Shown here one piece after another: positions 8,475 through 16,181 of a stretch of DNA of 64,000 bases. A program made the translations under genes and the position numbers. This DNA is from Lactobacillus sp. W8174. GTDB taxonomy: Bacteria > Bacillota > Bacilli > Lactobacillales > Lactobacillaceae. The notes beneath the pieces are model-generated. The model was given only the letters and a program-made list of their open reading frames with translations. It was not told the DNA's origin and searched no databases. Position 1 is the stretch's first letter. Each line of letters opens with the position of its first letter. The stretch is taken from positions 1 through 64,000 of the forward strand of contig NZ_JACFRN010000001.1 in the NCBI RefSeq assembly GCF_016100975.1, read 5' to 3'.

Positions 8475-9275
8475 ATGAAAATAAATGGCAAAGCAGTAAA
8501 TATAATTGCGCATCGAACAAAGGTAACTAATCAGATATGTCCTAAACATCATGAACATTTAGTTTACTTAGAAGGTTTTAAAAAAATGAAGCCGTTCTGT
8601 GAGTTATGCCAAGCCGAAAAAAAGCAATCGGAAATAAAAAAGATGGCTGAAAACTTGAGGATTAGACAGACTAGAGGCTATCTTAAACGGCAATCGTTGG
8701 TCGATCGGGGTGAAGTATTTGATTATACATTTGATAATTTCAAGACTAAAGCTGATTCCGTTGAGCGCCAAGCTAAGCAAGGCGCAAGAATGATTGCTGG
8801 CGAATATCTCAAATACCCAGATAAGAAGGGCAACAGCCTGCTGTATGGCAATGCAGGTGCAGGAAAAACGCATCTGGCTATGGCTATCCTTAACGCAGTT
8901 AACGACAATGCAGACCCAATGGTGAGATGTCTGTTCATCAGCGTCAACAAGCTAATCCGTGAGATGAAGAACTGGTTCCAGGACAAAACAGGAATATGGT
9001 CACCTAAACATGTAACAGATGTTGTCAGCAAGGCTAATCTAGTTGTCCTAGACGACCTGGGAGCAGAGAGTGCCAACAACATGGCTACCAGCTTTGTGCA
9101 AGACACAATTTTCGATATATACGAGAGCAATCAGCGAATTATTACAACGACCAATTTAAGTTTGGACGAGTTGTACAGAACTTATCACTCACGGCTAGTA
9201 AGCAGAATGCAGGAAAGTGATAGACGGAAGGTTATTGACTTTTCAAAAATACAAGATAAAAGACCGAAAATTTAG
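8475..9275 (+). CDS. DnaC-like helicase loader ATPase
   Basis: 266 residues. The N-terminus has a zinc-finger-like CPKH...CELC pair (C22, H25, C42, C45). The AAA+ core shows Walker A (GNAGAGKTH, about 125-133), Walker B (LVVLDDLGAE, about 189-198) and a sensor segment ITTTNLSLDEL. It belongs to the DnaC/IstB-like loaders, which place the host replicative helicase at the phage origin. It follows the initiator directly with an AGGAGG ribosome-binding site. The final Arg-rich segment with SRLVSRMQES contains the likely arginine finger. Confidence 0.92.
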   Translation: MKINGKAVNIIAHRTKVTNQICPKHHEHLVYLEGFKKMKPFCELCQAEKKQSEIKKMAENLRIRQTRGYLKRQSLVDRGEVFDYTFDNFKTKADSVERQAKQGARMIAGEYLKYPDKKGNSLLYGNAGAGKTHLAMAILNAVNDNADPMVRCLFISVNKLIREMKNWFQDKTGIWSPKHVTDVVSKANLVVLDDLGAESANNMATSFVQDTIFDIYESNQRIITTTNLSLDELYRTYHSRLVSRMQESDRRKVIDFSKIQDKRPKI

Positions 9276-9287
9276 GAGAAAAACAAA

Positions 9288-9503
9288 ATGGAAGAAACTA
9301 CTAATTTAAATTTAAACGCTGATATAACTGGCATGCTTGATATTGTAATTAGCGATTTAAAAGAAATCAAAAGTGATATTGAAAGCGGGAGAGATCAGGA
9401 TATACCTCGCTTATTAGAAAGGTCAAAAGGAATACTGAATTCCTTAAAACTTGAAGATGATGAATCAGATGAAAAACACAGAAAAAGCTACCGATTGGAA
9501 TAG
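9288..9503 (+). CDS. Small hypothetical early protein
   Basis: 71 residues, mostly helical and acidic, with an alternating Leu/Ile pattern (MLDIVISDLKEIKSDIE) that suggests a short coiled coil. TAGGAGAAA gives a good ribosome-binding site before the ATG. It sits 12 bp after the loader gene, so it is part of the replication operon. No family is recognised. Confidence 0.65.
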   Translation: MEETTNLNLNADITGMLDIVISDLKEIKSDIESGRDQDIPRLLERSKGILNSLKLEDDESDEKHRKSYRLE

Positions 9504-9681
9504 CATCTACAACAGGATGTTCCAGGAGCGAGCGCTAGATAGATTTAATTATGACTGTACCCACGGCATAGGTGCTTATGACAGAAAAGAAAAAGAAAAA
9601 CTAGAGGAATTACATCAATTCTTCGTAAAGATTGAGAAAGACAGTGATAACAATGCAAGACGTTCAGTTATTTACATTTGA
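9457..9681 (+). CDS. Small hypothetical early protein, start uncertain
   Basis: The frame overlaps the previous gene by about 45 bp and the next by about 29 bp. Candidate ATG starts are at 9457, 9460 and 9469, none with a clear ribosome-binding site, so translational coupling is likely. The product is about 70 residues, charged, with TDWNSIYNRMFQERALDRFNY. No family is recognised. It could be dispensable or even spurious, but without it there would be a 149-bp gap in a dense operon. Confidence 0.45.
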   Translation: MMNQMKNTEKATDWNSIYNRMFQERALDRFNYDCTHGIGAYDRKEKEKLEELHQFFVKIEKDSDNNARRSVIYI

Positions 9682-10426
9682 AAGTCAAAAAGTCAGAACG
9701 CTAACTATTGATGATGAGCCTTACTTCGTGGCCAAAGATGTAGCAACCATTCTTGGCTATAAAAAATCAAGAAATGCTATTGCTAGCCATGTTGACGACT
9801 ATGACAAAAGGCACGCCCCAATTAAGGGCCCCCTTGGTGGAACTCAAAAAGTAACGATTATTAATGAGTCAGGACTATATAGCCTAATCCTCAGTAGTAA
9901 GTTGCCAAACGCTAAGAAATTTAAACGGTGGGTAACTAGCGAAGTGCTACCTGCAATTAGAAGACATGGCGCTTACCTGACAGACCAAAAAGCCATTGAC
10001 ATTACCACGAATAAAGAAGGATTGGCTAGTCTGCTAAAGCAAGCAGCCAATCAGCTTGAGCAAAAGGACATTCAAATCCAAAAAATGCAGCCGAAAGCCT
10101 TGTTCGCCGATACAGTGTCAGCAAGTGACGACACAATTCTAATTGGTGAATTGGCAAAGATATTAAGAGGCAAGGGTGTTCAGATCGGACAAAACAGGTT
10201 ATTCCAATGGCTAAGAGAGAACGGCTACTTAATTACTCGCAGAGGCAGTGACCGTAATATGCCAACTCAACGCTCAATGGAGCTTGGCCTTTTCCAAATT
10301 AAGGAAACAGTGATTAACCACTCGGATGGTAATCCTTCAATTAAAAAGACACCTAAAGTTACAGGAATTGGGCAACAATACTTTATTGACAAGTTCATGA
10401 ATAGTTCAGAACAAGTTGAGGCGTAA
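9653..10426 (+). CDS. Phage antirepressor: BRO-N plus KilAC domains
   Basis: About 257 residues from the ATG at 9653. The N-terminal BRO domain (about 1-105) shows VRTLTIDDEPYFVAKDVA, LGYKKSRNAI and SGLYSLILSSKLPNAKKFKRW. The C-terminal KilAC/ANT domain (about 135-250) shows IGELAKILRGKGVQIGQNRL and WLRENGYLI. Such proteins counteract the lysogenic repressor or bind DNA in early regulation. It lies well downstream of cro and directly before an XRE regulator. The longer start at 9632 has no better support. Confidence 0.88.
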   Translation: MQDVQLFTFESQKVRTLTIDDEPYFVAKDVATILGYKKSRNAIASHVDDYDKRHAPIKGPLGGTQKVTIINESGLYSLILSSKLPNAKKFKRWVTSEVLPAIRRHGAYLTDQKAIDITTNKEGLASLLKQAANQLEQKDIQIQKMQPKALFADTVSASDDTILIGELAKILRGKGVQIGQNRLFQWLRENGYLITRRGSDRNMPTQRSMELGLFQIKETVINHSDGNPSIKKTPKVTGIGQQYFIDKFMNSSEQVEA

Positions 10427-10428
10427 AA

Positions 10429-11103
10429 ATGAACAGAATTAAAGAATTGCGACAAAGTAAAGGACTAACTCAAGCTGAACTGGCAACTAAACTTGGTGTG
10501 ACAAGACAAGCCGTTAGTTTATATGAAAAAGGCCAAATAAAGCCTAAGATTGAAACGTTGAAAAAGCTAGCTGAATACTTCGGTGTATCTGTACCTTATT
10601 TGCAGAACTTTAATGTTCCAAAGAAAGATTATGGTAATCAAAAGAATAATAAAATTTGGTTTAAAGATGTATTTGAAAAAGAGCATATTGTCAGCATAGA
10701 AGAGATTACTCAAGTTACCGTTGACAAGATTTATCTTGATATGTATGAAATTACACTTTGGAATAAATTTAAGCTGATAGGTAAATATCGAATAACTCCT
10801 GTGACTATGGACATTATTAATGAAAAGCTAAATAAGTTTTTTAAAAGAAAGAAAATTATTAAGCCACAAAAATTCGAAAAAACAATGTTGAAATTTTCAG
10901 AAATAAATGGTGTTGTTCATGAAAAACCACTGGATGAGCTTAAATGCTTATTTGTTGAAATAGGAGAGTTGGAAACCAAAAAATTTTCAGTTCAATTTAA
11001 AAATGGAGCACCTTTTTACATAGATAAACAAACATATAATTTTTTTAAAAATATATTTACTAAGAGGAGGACTAAAAATGAACGGCAAGAAAATAACATT
11101 TAG
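10429..11103 (+). CDS. XRE regulator with two copies of a new repeat domain
   Basis: 224 residues. Residues 1-60 form a clear XRE helix-turn-helix (LTQAELATKLGVTRQAVSLYE). The rest is not a known effector domain, but I see two diverged copies of a ~62-residue unit at about 75-139 and 152-212. Each begins with a hydrophobic-x-F-acidic motif (IWFKDV, LKFSEI) and ends with a helix (IINEKLNKFF, TYNFFKNIF). The same unit occurs three times in the protein at 12535. It starts 2 bp after the antirepressor stop and overlaps the next gene by 26 bp. The repeats may sense a ligand or partner protein; this is inference. Confidence 0.85.
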   Translation: MNRIKELRQSKGLTQAELATKLGVTRQAVSLYEKGQIKPKIETLKKLAEYFGVSVPYLQNFNVPKKDYGNQKNNKIWFKDVFEKEHIVSIEEITQVTVDKIYLDMYEITLWNKFKLIGKYRITPVTMDIINEKLNKFFKRKKIIKPQKFEKTMLKFSEINGVVHEKPLDELKCLFVEIGELETKKFSVQFKNGAPFYIDKQTYNFFKNIFTKRRTKNERQENNI

Positions 11104-11566
11104 TGGAGATTTAGACAACTTCAAAACTAAGGATAAGGGCGTCACAATTCAGATTAAAACAACGACAGACAACCTATCGTTAGACAAGCTTAACGACATT
11201 GCAGACGGCAAGATTACTGTATATCTCGAGTCAAGTCAACTTGAATTAATCGAAGAACTAGACGGAGAGTTTGAAGTTAGCGATATAGCAATGTTAGACA
11301 AGCTACACAGGATAGATGCTAATGGTCAACGAGAGACCAAATATACGGCTACAACTAAAGATGGCAGTGTCTATGGCTTGGCTGAGGACTTATACGAAGT
11401 CCTTAAACAAAAGATGCCCGAAGAGCCAGAAGAACCAGTTGATATTGATGATGATAATGTTCCAGAAGATAACGATAGTGATGCTAAAGACGATAACGAC
11501 AACGATGGAATAGATCTTTTTGGAATTAACGCTGAAACCAAAAAAGTAGAGCAAGTCTCAGAATAG
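11078..11566 (+). CDS. Hypothetical early protein with acidic tail
   Basis: 162 residues behind a very strong AAGAGGAGG ribosome-binding site, starting inside the previous gene. The N-terminal ~110 residues appear beta-rich (KITFSGDLDNF, GVTIQIKTTTDNL). Residues 113-145 are an extremely Asp/Glu-rich tail, followed by a neutral end. Proteins of this look occur in replication operons of Lactobacillus phages, but I cannot name a family. The strong ribosome-binding site suggests high expression. Confidence 0.7.
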   Translation: MNGKKITFSGDLDNFKTKDKGVTIQIKTTTDNLSLDKLNDIADGKITVYLESSQLELIEELDGEFEVSDIAMLDKLHRIDANGQRETKYTATTKDGSVYGLAEDLYEVLKQKMPEEPEEPVDIDDDNVPEDNDSDAKDDNDNDGIDLFGINAETKKVEQVSE

Positions 11567-11578
11567 GAGGAACCAAAA

Positions 11579-11764
11579 TTGGATTTTCGGTGCGATTATT
11601 GCCATAAAAAAATGAAGTTGAGCGATAAGGCAATATACTCTGATCGGTTTGATAGTTACTATTGCAGTCTTAAGTGCCTGTTTGATGAACTAGATTTGAA
11701 AGTAGATACAGTTAATGAGTTTATTGCTGATGAAGCAAGGGACTTTTACCAGGGCAGAAATTGA
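11579..11764 (+). CDS. Small zinc-finger-like protein (TTG start)
   Basis: 61 residues from a TTG start preceded by AGGAGG. It carries CDYC near the N-terminus (C5, C8) and a second C-x3-C pair (CSLKC, C29 and C33), the layout of a treble-clef or MYM-type zinc finger. It is one of three tiny genes in a row with metal-binding or basic character. The function is unknown. Confidence 0.65.
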   Translation: MDFRCDYCHKKMKLSDKAIYSDRFDSYYCSLKCLFDELDLKVDTVNEFIADEARDFYQGRN

Positions 11765-11780
11765 ATTAGGGAGTATAGGT

Positions 11781-11999
11781 ATGTGTAAATATTGCGAAGG
11801 GGAATATGGCACAGAGCTACTTATCAGAAACGAAAAATCAGTTGGAATTTATGCGGCAGAAAGTCAGCTAGAACTACTTAAAGACGCGGGAGACGGAAGA
11901 TGGCAAATTGTTATCGACAGTAAAAAGATTAACTATTGCCCAGTGTGTGGCAGAAAGTTGGAGGAGCAAAGTGGCAAGAGCAGTATTTCGGAAAAATAA
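11781..11999 (+). CDS. Small zinc-ribbon protein
   Basis: 72 residues from the ATG at 11781 (AGGGAG upstream). A CKYC pair at the N-terminus and CPVCGRK near the C-terminus form a two-knuckle zinc ribbon around a small beta domain. Proteins with the ending CPxCGRKL are frequent in Gram-positive phage early regions, and their role is not established. A longer in-frame start at 11715 lies inside the previous gene without a ribosome-binding site. Confidence 0.72.
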   Translation: MCKYCEGEYGTELLIRNEKSVGIYAAESQLELLKDAGDGRWQIVIDSKKINYCPVCGRKLEEQSGKSSISEK

Positions 12000-12102
12000 G
12001 GATGGCAAGGTTACCTACTTGGGGCATGTGCCACCTGAGTATCAGCTGAAGGACAATGAGTTCTTTCAAAAATTGCCAAATGAAAATGGAAGGCACAATT
12101 GA
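11971..12102 (+). CDS. 43-residue hypothetical protein (GTG start)
   Basis: The GTG at 11971 is preceded by GGAGGAG and overlaps the zinc-ribbon gene by 29 bp. The product begins VARAVFRKNKDGKV and includes LGHVPPEYQLKDNEFF. No family is recognised. The excellent ribosome-binding site and the TGATG overlap with the next gene support it as real, although it is very short. Confidence 0.55.
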   Translation: MARAVFRKNKDGKVTYLGHVPPEYQLKDNEFFQKLPNENGRHN

Positions 12103-12296
12103 TGAAAGTAATATATTTTTTATTTGAAATATTAGGTCTTATATTCGGTGTTATTGGCTATATACTTTTAAATCTCAAATCTGAAAGTAAATTACTGCTA
12201 GTAATTGCAATAGCATTAGTTGCAATTGGTTTAATTCTAATATTTGGAACAATTGTTCTAGAAAAATATATGTGGTGGACAAGTTTAGGGTGGTAA
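12102..12296 (+). CDS. Small two-TM membrane protein
   Basis: 64 residues from the ATG that overlaps the preceding TGA stop by one base. Two hydrophobic helices (about 4-25 and 32-53) are separated by a short polar turn (LKSESK). It ends in WWTSLGW. No family is recognised. In this setting it could be an early membrane protein of unknown role. A holin function is unlikely because a separate lysis module exists at 40.8-42.6 kb. Confidence 0.65.
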   Translation: MKVIYFLFEILGLIFGVIGYILLNLKSESKLLLVIAIALVAIGLILIFGTIVLEKYMWWTSLGW

Positions 12297-12298
12297 AG

Positions 12299-12538
12299 TT
12301 GAAAACGATTATAAAAATGGATGACGGGCGAACACAGTATGATGTGTCAGGTGACATCGCACTCGATTTAATTAAAAGCAAAGAACCATATGCAAAAGTT
12401 GATGAGAGTGAACTAGGTGAGATTTATATAAACAAATATCATATTCTTTCCATTCAGCAAAAAAGAGAATATACGGATGATGGCAGGGTAATGACTATAG
12501 ATCAGGCACTTGGTGAGCAAAAGGAAAGCAAAAAATGA
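12299..12538 (+). CDS. Small hypothetical protein (TTG start)
   Basis: 79 residues from the TTG at 12299, preceded by AGGGTGG. An earlier in-frame ATG at 12272 lies inside the previous gene. The sequence (KTIIKMDDGRTQYDVSG, GEIYINKYHILSIQ) resembles the small beta-barrel-like proteins often seen in Lactobacillus phage early operons. No named family is assigned. It overlaps the next gene by 4 bp (ATGA). Confidence 0.62.
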   Translation: MKTIIKMDDGRTQYDVSGDIALDLIKSKEPYAKVDESELGEIYINKYHILSIQQKREYTDDGRVMTIDQALGEQKESKK

Positions 12539-13245
12539 AAGCAGAAGTAATTAATGCTAAAGCTATCAAGTTTACAGACACTGATAACGAAGAACACACA
12601 GTGTTAATAAGCGGTATTGAAGAATTACGAATTGAAAGGTATGGCAAAAGATTAGTCTACTGTATAGGTTTACCAGATTGCCCTTGCTTAATTGAAATTG
12701 ATAAAGATACCTACAAGGTATTTTTCAAATCAATAGAAAAGTGTCTAGGCAACGCTACCGAAAACATTGAAATGGAGACAGAAAGAGACATTTCTAAGAA
12801 AATTAAATTTGATGATCTAGGTGGTTGGCAACAAACAGTTCTACCAGAAAACATTGAGGGATTAAGCGTTGAACAATATGATGGGAAGCTCGAATATTAT
12901 GTGAACATATCAAATAAAGGCTATTCAACTAAAGTAGATTTTAAAACATTTAACATACTTCTTGTAGCCCTAAAAGCAGTTGCACATGTTAAGGAGCAAG
13001 CTAATGAAAAGAATGTAATTGAGTTTGACGATGTAAATGGTGTAGGATGTGCGATTAACCTTGATGATTTTGATTATGCAGAAATTGTTCAAATTAAAAC
13101 AAGCGATATTTTTACAGTTGATATCTGGGATGCTCAGGACGCATTAATTGGCAATTACATAGTTACAGTTGACGTTGCACAAAAGCTCGGTAAAGCATTT
13201 GAAAAAACTAGAAAGGAAAGAGGTGCAACTAAAAATGATAAATAG
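12535..13245 (+). CDS. Three-copy repeat-domain protein, partner of the XRE regulator by homology
   Basis: 236 residues made almost entirely of three diverged ~62-residue repeats at about 9-70, 88-150 and 158-225. Each starts with I-x-F-[TD]-D (IKFTDT, IKFDDL, IEFDDV), has a middle strand pair and ends with a short helix ([30 protein letters not shown]). The third copy is closest to the first repeat of the XRE protein at 10429 (shared pattern IGNY/IGKY followed by a Thr-Val strand). I know of no named family. It could be a partner, decoy or inhibitor of that regulator. It overlaps SSB by 11 bp. Confidence 0.72.
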   Translation: MKAEVINAKAIKFTDTDNEEHTVLISGIEELRIERYGKRLVYCIGLPDCPCLIEIDKDTYKVFFKSIEKCLGNATENIEMETERDISKKIKFDDLGGWQQTVLPENIEGLSVEQYDGKLEYYVNISNKGYSTKVDFKTFNILLVALKAVAHVKEQANEKNVIEFDDVNGVGCAINLDDFDYAEIVQIKTSDIFTVDIWDAQDALIGNYIVTVDVAQKLGKAFEKTRKERGATKNDK

Positions 13246-13705
13246 AGCAGTTTTAACTGGTCGATTAACTAAAGACGCTGAACTAAGAACAACACAGAGT
13301 GGCTTGTCAGTTGCTACATTCACGTTGGCTGTTAACAGACATTCAAAAGCCAAAGGGGATGCAGATTTTATTAATTGTGTCATTTGGCGCAAAGCTGCAG
13401 AAAACTTCTGTAATTTCACGTCTAAAGGTTCACTTGTTGGTATAGATGGCCGAATTCAAACCAGAAATTACGATGACAAAGATGGCAAAAAAGTATATGT
13501 AACAGAGGTAGTTGTTGATAACTTTGCATTGCTTGAGTCAAAAAAAGACCGCCAGAATAACAATACTGGCAGTTATGCAAACAACAGTACCAACGGAAAT
13601 TACAGTAAAGGCAATAATGGAGCGAACTACGATAACAATAGTCAGGACCCATTTAATTCCACAGGCGACACCATAGACATATCGGATGACGACTTGCCAT
13701 TTTAG
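13235..13705 (+). CDS. ssb: Single-stranded DNA-binding protein
   Basis: 156 residues from the ATG at 13235 ([17 protein letters not shown]). The OB-fold spans about 1-105, with typical SSB motifs ([42 protein letters not shown]). An Asn/Gly-rich linker follows, and it ends in the acidic tip DDDLPF. It protects ssDNA during phage replication and recombination and recruits partner proteins through the tip. AGAGGTG gives the ribosome-binding site. The frame extends upstream to 13169 but homology begins at 13235. Confidence 0.96.
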   Translation: MINRAVLTGRLTKDAELRTTQSGLSVATFTLAVNRHSKAKGDADFINCVIWRKAAENFCNFTSKGSLVGIDGRIQTRNYDDKDGKKVYVTEVVVDNFALLESKKDRQNNNTGSYANNSTNGNYSKGNNGANYDNNSQDPFNSTGDTIDISDDDLPF

Positions 13706-13713
13706 GAGAAAAA

Positions 13714-14061
13714 ATGAAAGCATACAGAGTGATATATCAAGGACAGTTTTTCCCATATGGGGCCAGCGAAGACGTTGTTTTTGCTAATACTAGAAAAAGA
13801 GCAAAATCAAAATTTTTAGCAAATAAAAGTGTTTTTGGCGGTGTAGAAGAGTGCGAAGACAATGAGACCATCGAGTTATATAGGCTGAAAGAATTAGATA
13901 ATTGCGAAAAACTCTCACTAATGAAAATGACTGAGAAATTAATTTATGATGTCTCGGAATCAGACTTGGTTTCTGAAATTGGTGAAAAAGAATTCAATAA
14001 AAGCAATTCTGATAAAGCTGAGTTTGAAAGAGCTTGGAGAAATGAATATGGTAAAGAATAA
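13714..14061 (+). CDS. Hypothetical early protein
   Basis: 115 residues with a clear ribosome-binding site (AGGAG) 8 bp after the SSB stop. The N-terminal half is probably alpha/beta (MKAYRVIYQGQFFPYGASED, NTRKRAKSKFLA) and the C-terminal half is acidic and helical. No family is recognised. The gene is followed by a 91-bp AT-rich gap, with no obvious terminator, before rusA. Confidence 0.65.
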   Translation: MKAYRVIYQGQFFPYGASEDVVFANTRKRAKSKFLANKSVFGGVEECEDNETIELYRLKELDNCEKLSLMKMTEKLIYDVSESDLVSEIGEKEFNKSNSDKAEFERAWRNEYGKE

Positions 14062-14152
14062 TAAGCACCTAATTCAGAAGTTATAGTCATACGTTATACA
14101 TAATTAATATTACTGGACATTTGACGGCTATGAAGTAAAAGGAGGCTAATTA

Positions 14153-14662
14153 ATGCAGAATGACAAGCAAAAATATCACAGCTTGGTATTTGGCATCCTA
14201 GGCGATCCGCAAGGTAAGGCTAGGCCGAGGTTTGCTCGCAGGGGAGAGCTTGTCAGTACATACACTCCACAAGCAACTCAAAAGTATGAAGAACTAATTA
14301 GATATTGTGCGCTAAAAGTAAGGCAGAAAAACGGCATTACTAAGCCTATCTCAGCTGACATTAGCTTGGGTATCAGAGCTTATTTCAAGATTCCCAAACA
14401 CTATTCTAAAAAGCGTAAAAAAAGGTGCCTTAATGGCGAAGAAAGGCCTAGTAAGAAGCCTGACAGCGACAATATCGCTAAGATAGTTCTGGATGGTTTA
14501 AACCCCAAAATGAAAGTGGATCATGCACAGCACAAAGCAGTATGTGTTCATGAGGGACTATATCGGGATGACAAGCAGGTGGTGTCACTCAAGGTGGATA
14601 AGTATTACTCAGAAAAACCAAGGGTAGAAATTACAGCGATATGGAGTGATGAAAGTGGCTGA
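14153..14662 (+). CDS. rusA: RusA-family Holliday junction resolvase
   Basis: 169 residues. RusA cuts four-way junctions produced by recombination or replication. The core motifs are clear: DPQGKARPRF near the N-terminus, KPDSDNIAKIVLDGLN and YRDDKQVVSLKVDKYY. These contain the conserved Asp residues that bind magnesium in the dimeric nuclease. AAAGGAGG gives the ribosome-binding site. It ends the recombination set together with the Sak protein and SSB. The gene appears complete. Confidence 0.92.
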   Translation: MQNDKQKYHSLVFGILGDPQGKARPRFARRGELVSTYTPQATQKYEELIRYCALKVRQKNGITKPISADISLGIRAYFKIPKHYSKKRKKRCLNGEERPSKKPDSDNIAKIVLDGLNPKMKVDHAQHKAVCVHEGLYRDDKQVVSLKVDKYYSEKPRVEITAIWSDESG

Positions 14663-15152
14663 GATACCTTATGACATAATTCATAAAATAGAAGCCAAAT
14701 ATGGCACACTGGCAATATCCGATGATAATCCGCTGATGATAAAACTGCACAAAGCAACAGGGGCAGAGCCTCGGCTAAAAATGAAGACAAGTGCCACTGG
14801 TAAGCATTTTACGCCACATTATTATGATGATGAAGTTATCAGGCTGACTAAGATGGGCTATTCTGTAGGTGAGATTGCTACAAAATTAGGCCACACTAGA
14901 TCAACAATAAACAAGATATTGCTTTACTATAAAATTAAGCCTAGGGATATATTTAAGGGCAAATACGATGATGTTTATATCGTTAATTTAAGCAATTTAA
15001 AATATTGGGGAATTGTAGCAAAGAATACTGAAGTAGCTAAAAGGAAAACTCACCATGAGTTTATCGTTAAGAAATATCATTGGTGTGATATAAAGCCCGG
15101 TGAAAAGTACATGGTAGCTGGCAATGATACTGAAGTTTTTGTAAAAAAGTAA
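14655..15152 (+). CDS. HTH-containing phage protein
   Basis: About 165 residues from the GTG at 14655 (GGAG 8 nt upstream). The ATG at 14649 is too close to that ribosome-binding site. A helix-turn-helix of homeodomain/resolvase type lies near the middle (MGYSVGEIATKLGHTRSTIN). The flanking segments are basic. The C-terminal region has IVKKYHWCDIKPGEKYMVAG, possibly a small beta domain. Proteins like this lie before ArpU in several Lactobacillus phages. A regulatory role is plausible but unproven. Confidence 0.68.
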   Translation: MAEIPYDIIHKIEAKYGTLAISDDNPLMIKLHKATGAEPRLKMKTSATGKHFTPHYYDDEVIRLTKMGYSVGEIATKLGHTRSTINKILLYYKIKPRDIFKGKYDDVYIVNLSNLKYWGIVAKNTEVAKRKTHHEFIVKKYHWCDIKPGEKYMVAGNDTEVFVKK

Positions 15153-15160
15153 GGTTGTAG

Positions 15161-15652
15161 ATGATGATTGGAGTTGTCGAATTGAGTTTGTTTAAAAAAT
15201 CAAAAATCAATAAAACAAAAACGATACAGAACGTTAGGGAGTTTTTTGAAGATGACTTCAAGCATTATCTTAACCTTGCTAATAAGCATTTAAGTGATAT
15301 CTCTAGTCCCACTTTAGATGATAGTGGCATTGCAGTGCATGATGGGCTTAATCATCAAGATGAACGCATAACTATTAACATTGATGCTCAAAATGTTGTG
15401 AGGGCTGTAGACCATACTATCAGTAGCTGTAGCTACCCCAGCAATATTATTTTGTATCTCTATTTCATTCAGAAAATTTCAAACGATAATATTGCTAAAA
15501 GGCTTGGATATCAGAATACAAGATTTCATGAAATAAAAAATGATGCGCTAGTCGAGTTTGCCGAAAGGTTCGATTTCTGGAGGCAGGAAGATAGTACGGA
15601 TATAGAAGACTTACGCAGTTTCGAAGATTCTGAAACTGTGACCGATAAATAA
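15161..15652 (+). CDS. ArpU-type late transcriptional regulator
   Basis: About 163 residues; a TTG start at 15182 is also possible. The C-terminal half looks like a sigma region 4/ArpU helix-turn-helix (IILYLYFIQKISNDNIAKRLG, FHEIKNDALVEFAERF). The N-terminal part is helical (VREFFEDDFKHYLNLANKHL). ArpU/RinA-like proteins stand at the end of the early region and activate late genes. The GCGGA array with 11-bp spacing directly downstream is the natural candidate for its binding site. The family call is from pattern and position. Confidence 0.78.
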   Translation: MMIGVVELSLFKKSKINKTKTIQNVREFFEDDFKHYLNLANKHLSDISSPTLDDSGIAVHDGLNHQDERITINIDAQNVVRAVDHTISSCSYPSNIILYLYFIQKISNDNIAKRLGYQNTRFHEIKNDALVEFAERFDFWRQEDSTDIEDLRSFEDSETVTDK

Positions 15653-15655
15653 AAA

Positions 15656-15716
15656 AGCGGAGTTTTAGCGGACACTTAGCGGAGTAAAAGCGGACAAAGA
15701 GCGGAGGTCAGGCGGA
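15656..15716 (+). repeat. Six GCGGA repeats at exact 11-bp spacing
   Basis: AGCGGA occurs at 15656, 15667, 15678, 15689 and 15700, and GGCGGA at 15711. All are in the same orientation and each is exactly 11 bp from the last. This phases them on one DNA face. The array starts 4 bp after the ArpU-type gene and ends 10 bp before a TATATT box. A binding array for the late activator is the simplest reading, but it is inferred. Confidence 0.85.
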
Positions 15717-15726
15717 GTGTTTTCGT

Positions 15727-15732
15727 TATATT
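15727..15732 (+). promoter_or_regulatory. Candidate late promoter -10 box
   Basis: TATATT (or the overlapping TATTAT at 15729) lies 10 bp after the last GCGGA copy. The place where a -35 box would be is inside the array and has no TTGACA-like sequence. This fits a promoter that depends on an activator bound at the array. The transcript would begin just before the gene at 15766. Confidence 0.5.
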
Positions 15733-15765
15733 ATGGTAGTGTCGAAAGATTAGGAGAAATAAGCT

Positions 15766-16062
15766 ATGGAAAATTATAGTGATGAATTAGTTAGAAATTT
15801 GACAGATCTAATCAAAGAACATGACAGGAAAGTATTAATTTCAAGTATTGCGGAAAAGCAAAAGAAGGAAAAAGAAAAATCCAACGAAATGATGAATACG
15901 GATGAAATTTCTAAAAAAGTTGTTGATTTCTCTGGCATAGCAATGGATTTTTGCAAGAAAACTTTAGAAGCACAAATGGAAAATCCAGAAAGCATTGATC
16001 CTTCTAGATTGTCAGCAATAACAAATCTTTATAAAGCTGTTTACAGTGCATGGTTTAATTAA
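15766..16062 (+). CDS. Hypothetical protein, first gene after the GCGGA array
   Basis: 98 residues behind TTAGGAGAAA. Highly charged and helical, with a Lys/Glu-rich stretch (EKQKKEKEKSNEMMN) that probably forms a coiled coil and a C-terminal helix (AITNLYKAVYSAWF). No family is recognised. Its position between the late activator and terminase means it may be the first late transcript product. Confidence 0.65.
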   Translation: MENYSDELVRNLTDLIKEHDRKVLISSIAEKQKKEKEKSNEMMNTDEISKKVVDFSGIAMDFCKKTLEAQMENPESIDPSRLSAITNLYKAVYSAWFN

Positions 16063-16135
16063 TAATCGTCCGGAACGACGTTAAACTATTGTCAACAATT
16101 CTTAAGTTTTTTCATTAATAACCTTTTCAAAAAAG

Positions 16136-16178
16136 TTGCGGTAATGGTTGTAGCCTGGTTCGATTCCAGACATCGCAA
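16136..16178 (+). ncRNA. tRNA-like element 1 (truncated)
   Basis: TTGCGGT pairs with ATCGCAA over 7 bp as an acceptor-like stem. A T-arm-like hairpin with a canonical TTCGATT loop lies between them. D and anticodon arms are missing; only 11 nt remain there. It looks like a collapsed tRNA or a minimal tRNA-like fold. Confidence 0.4.
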
Positions 16179-16181
16179 TAT

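Noticed and set aside
15656-15716. GCGGA array considered as a CRISPR array
   Set aside because: Repeat unit is 11 bp with 5-bp spacers, far too short, and no cas genes are present. A regulator-binding array fits better.
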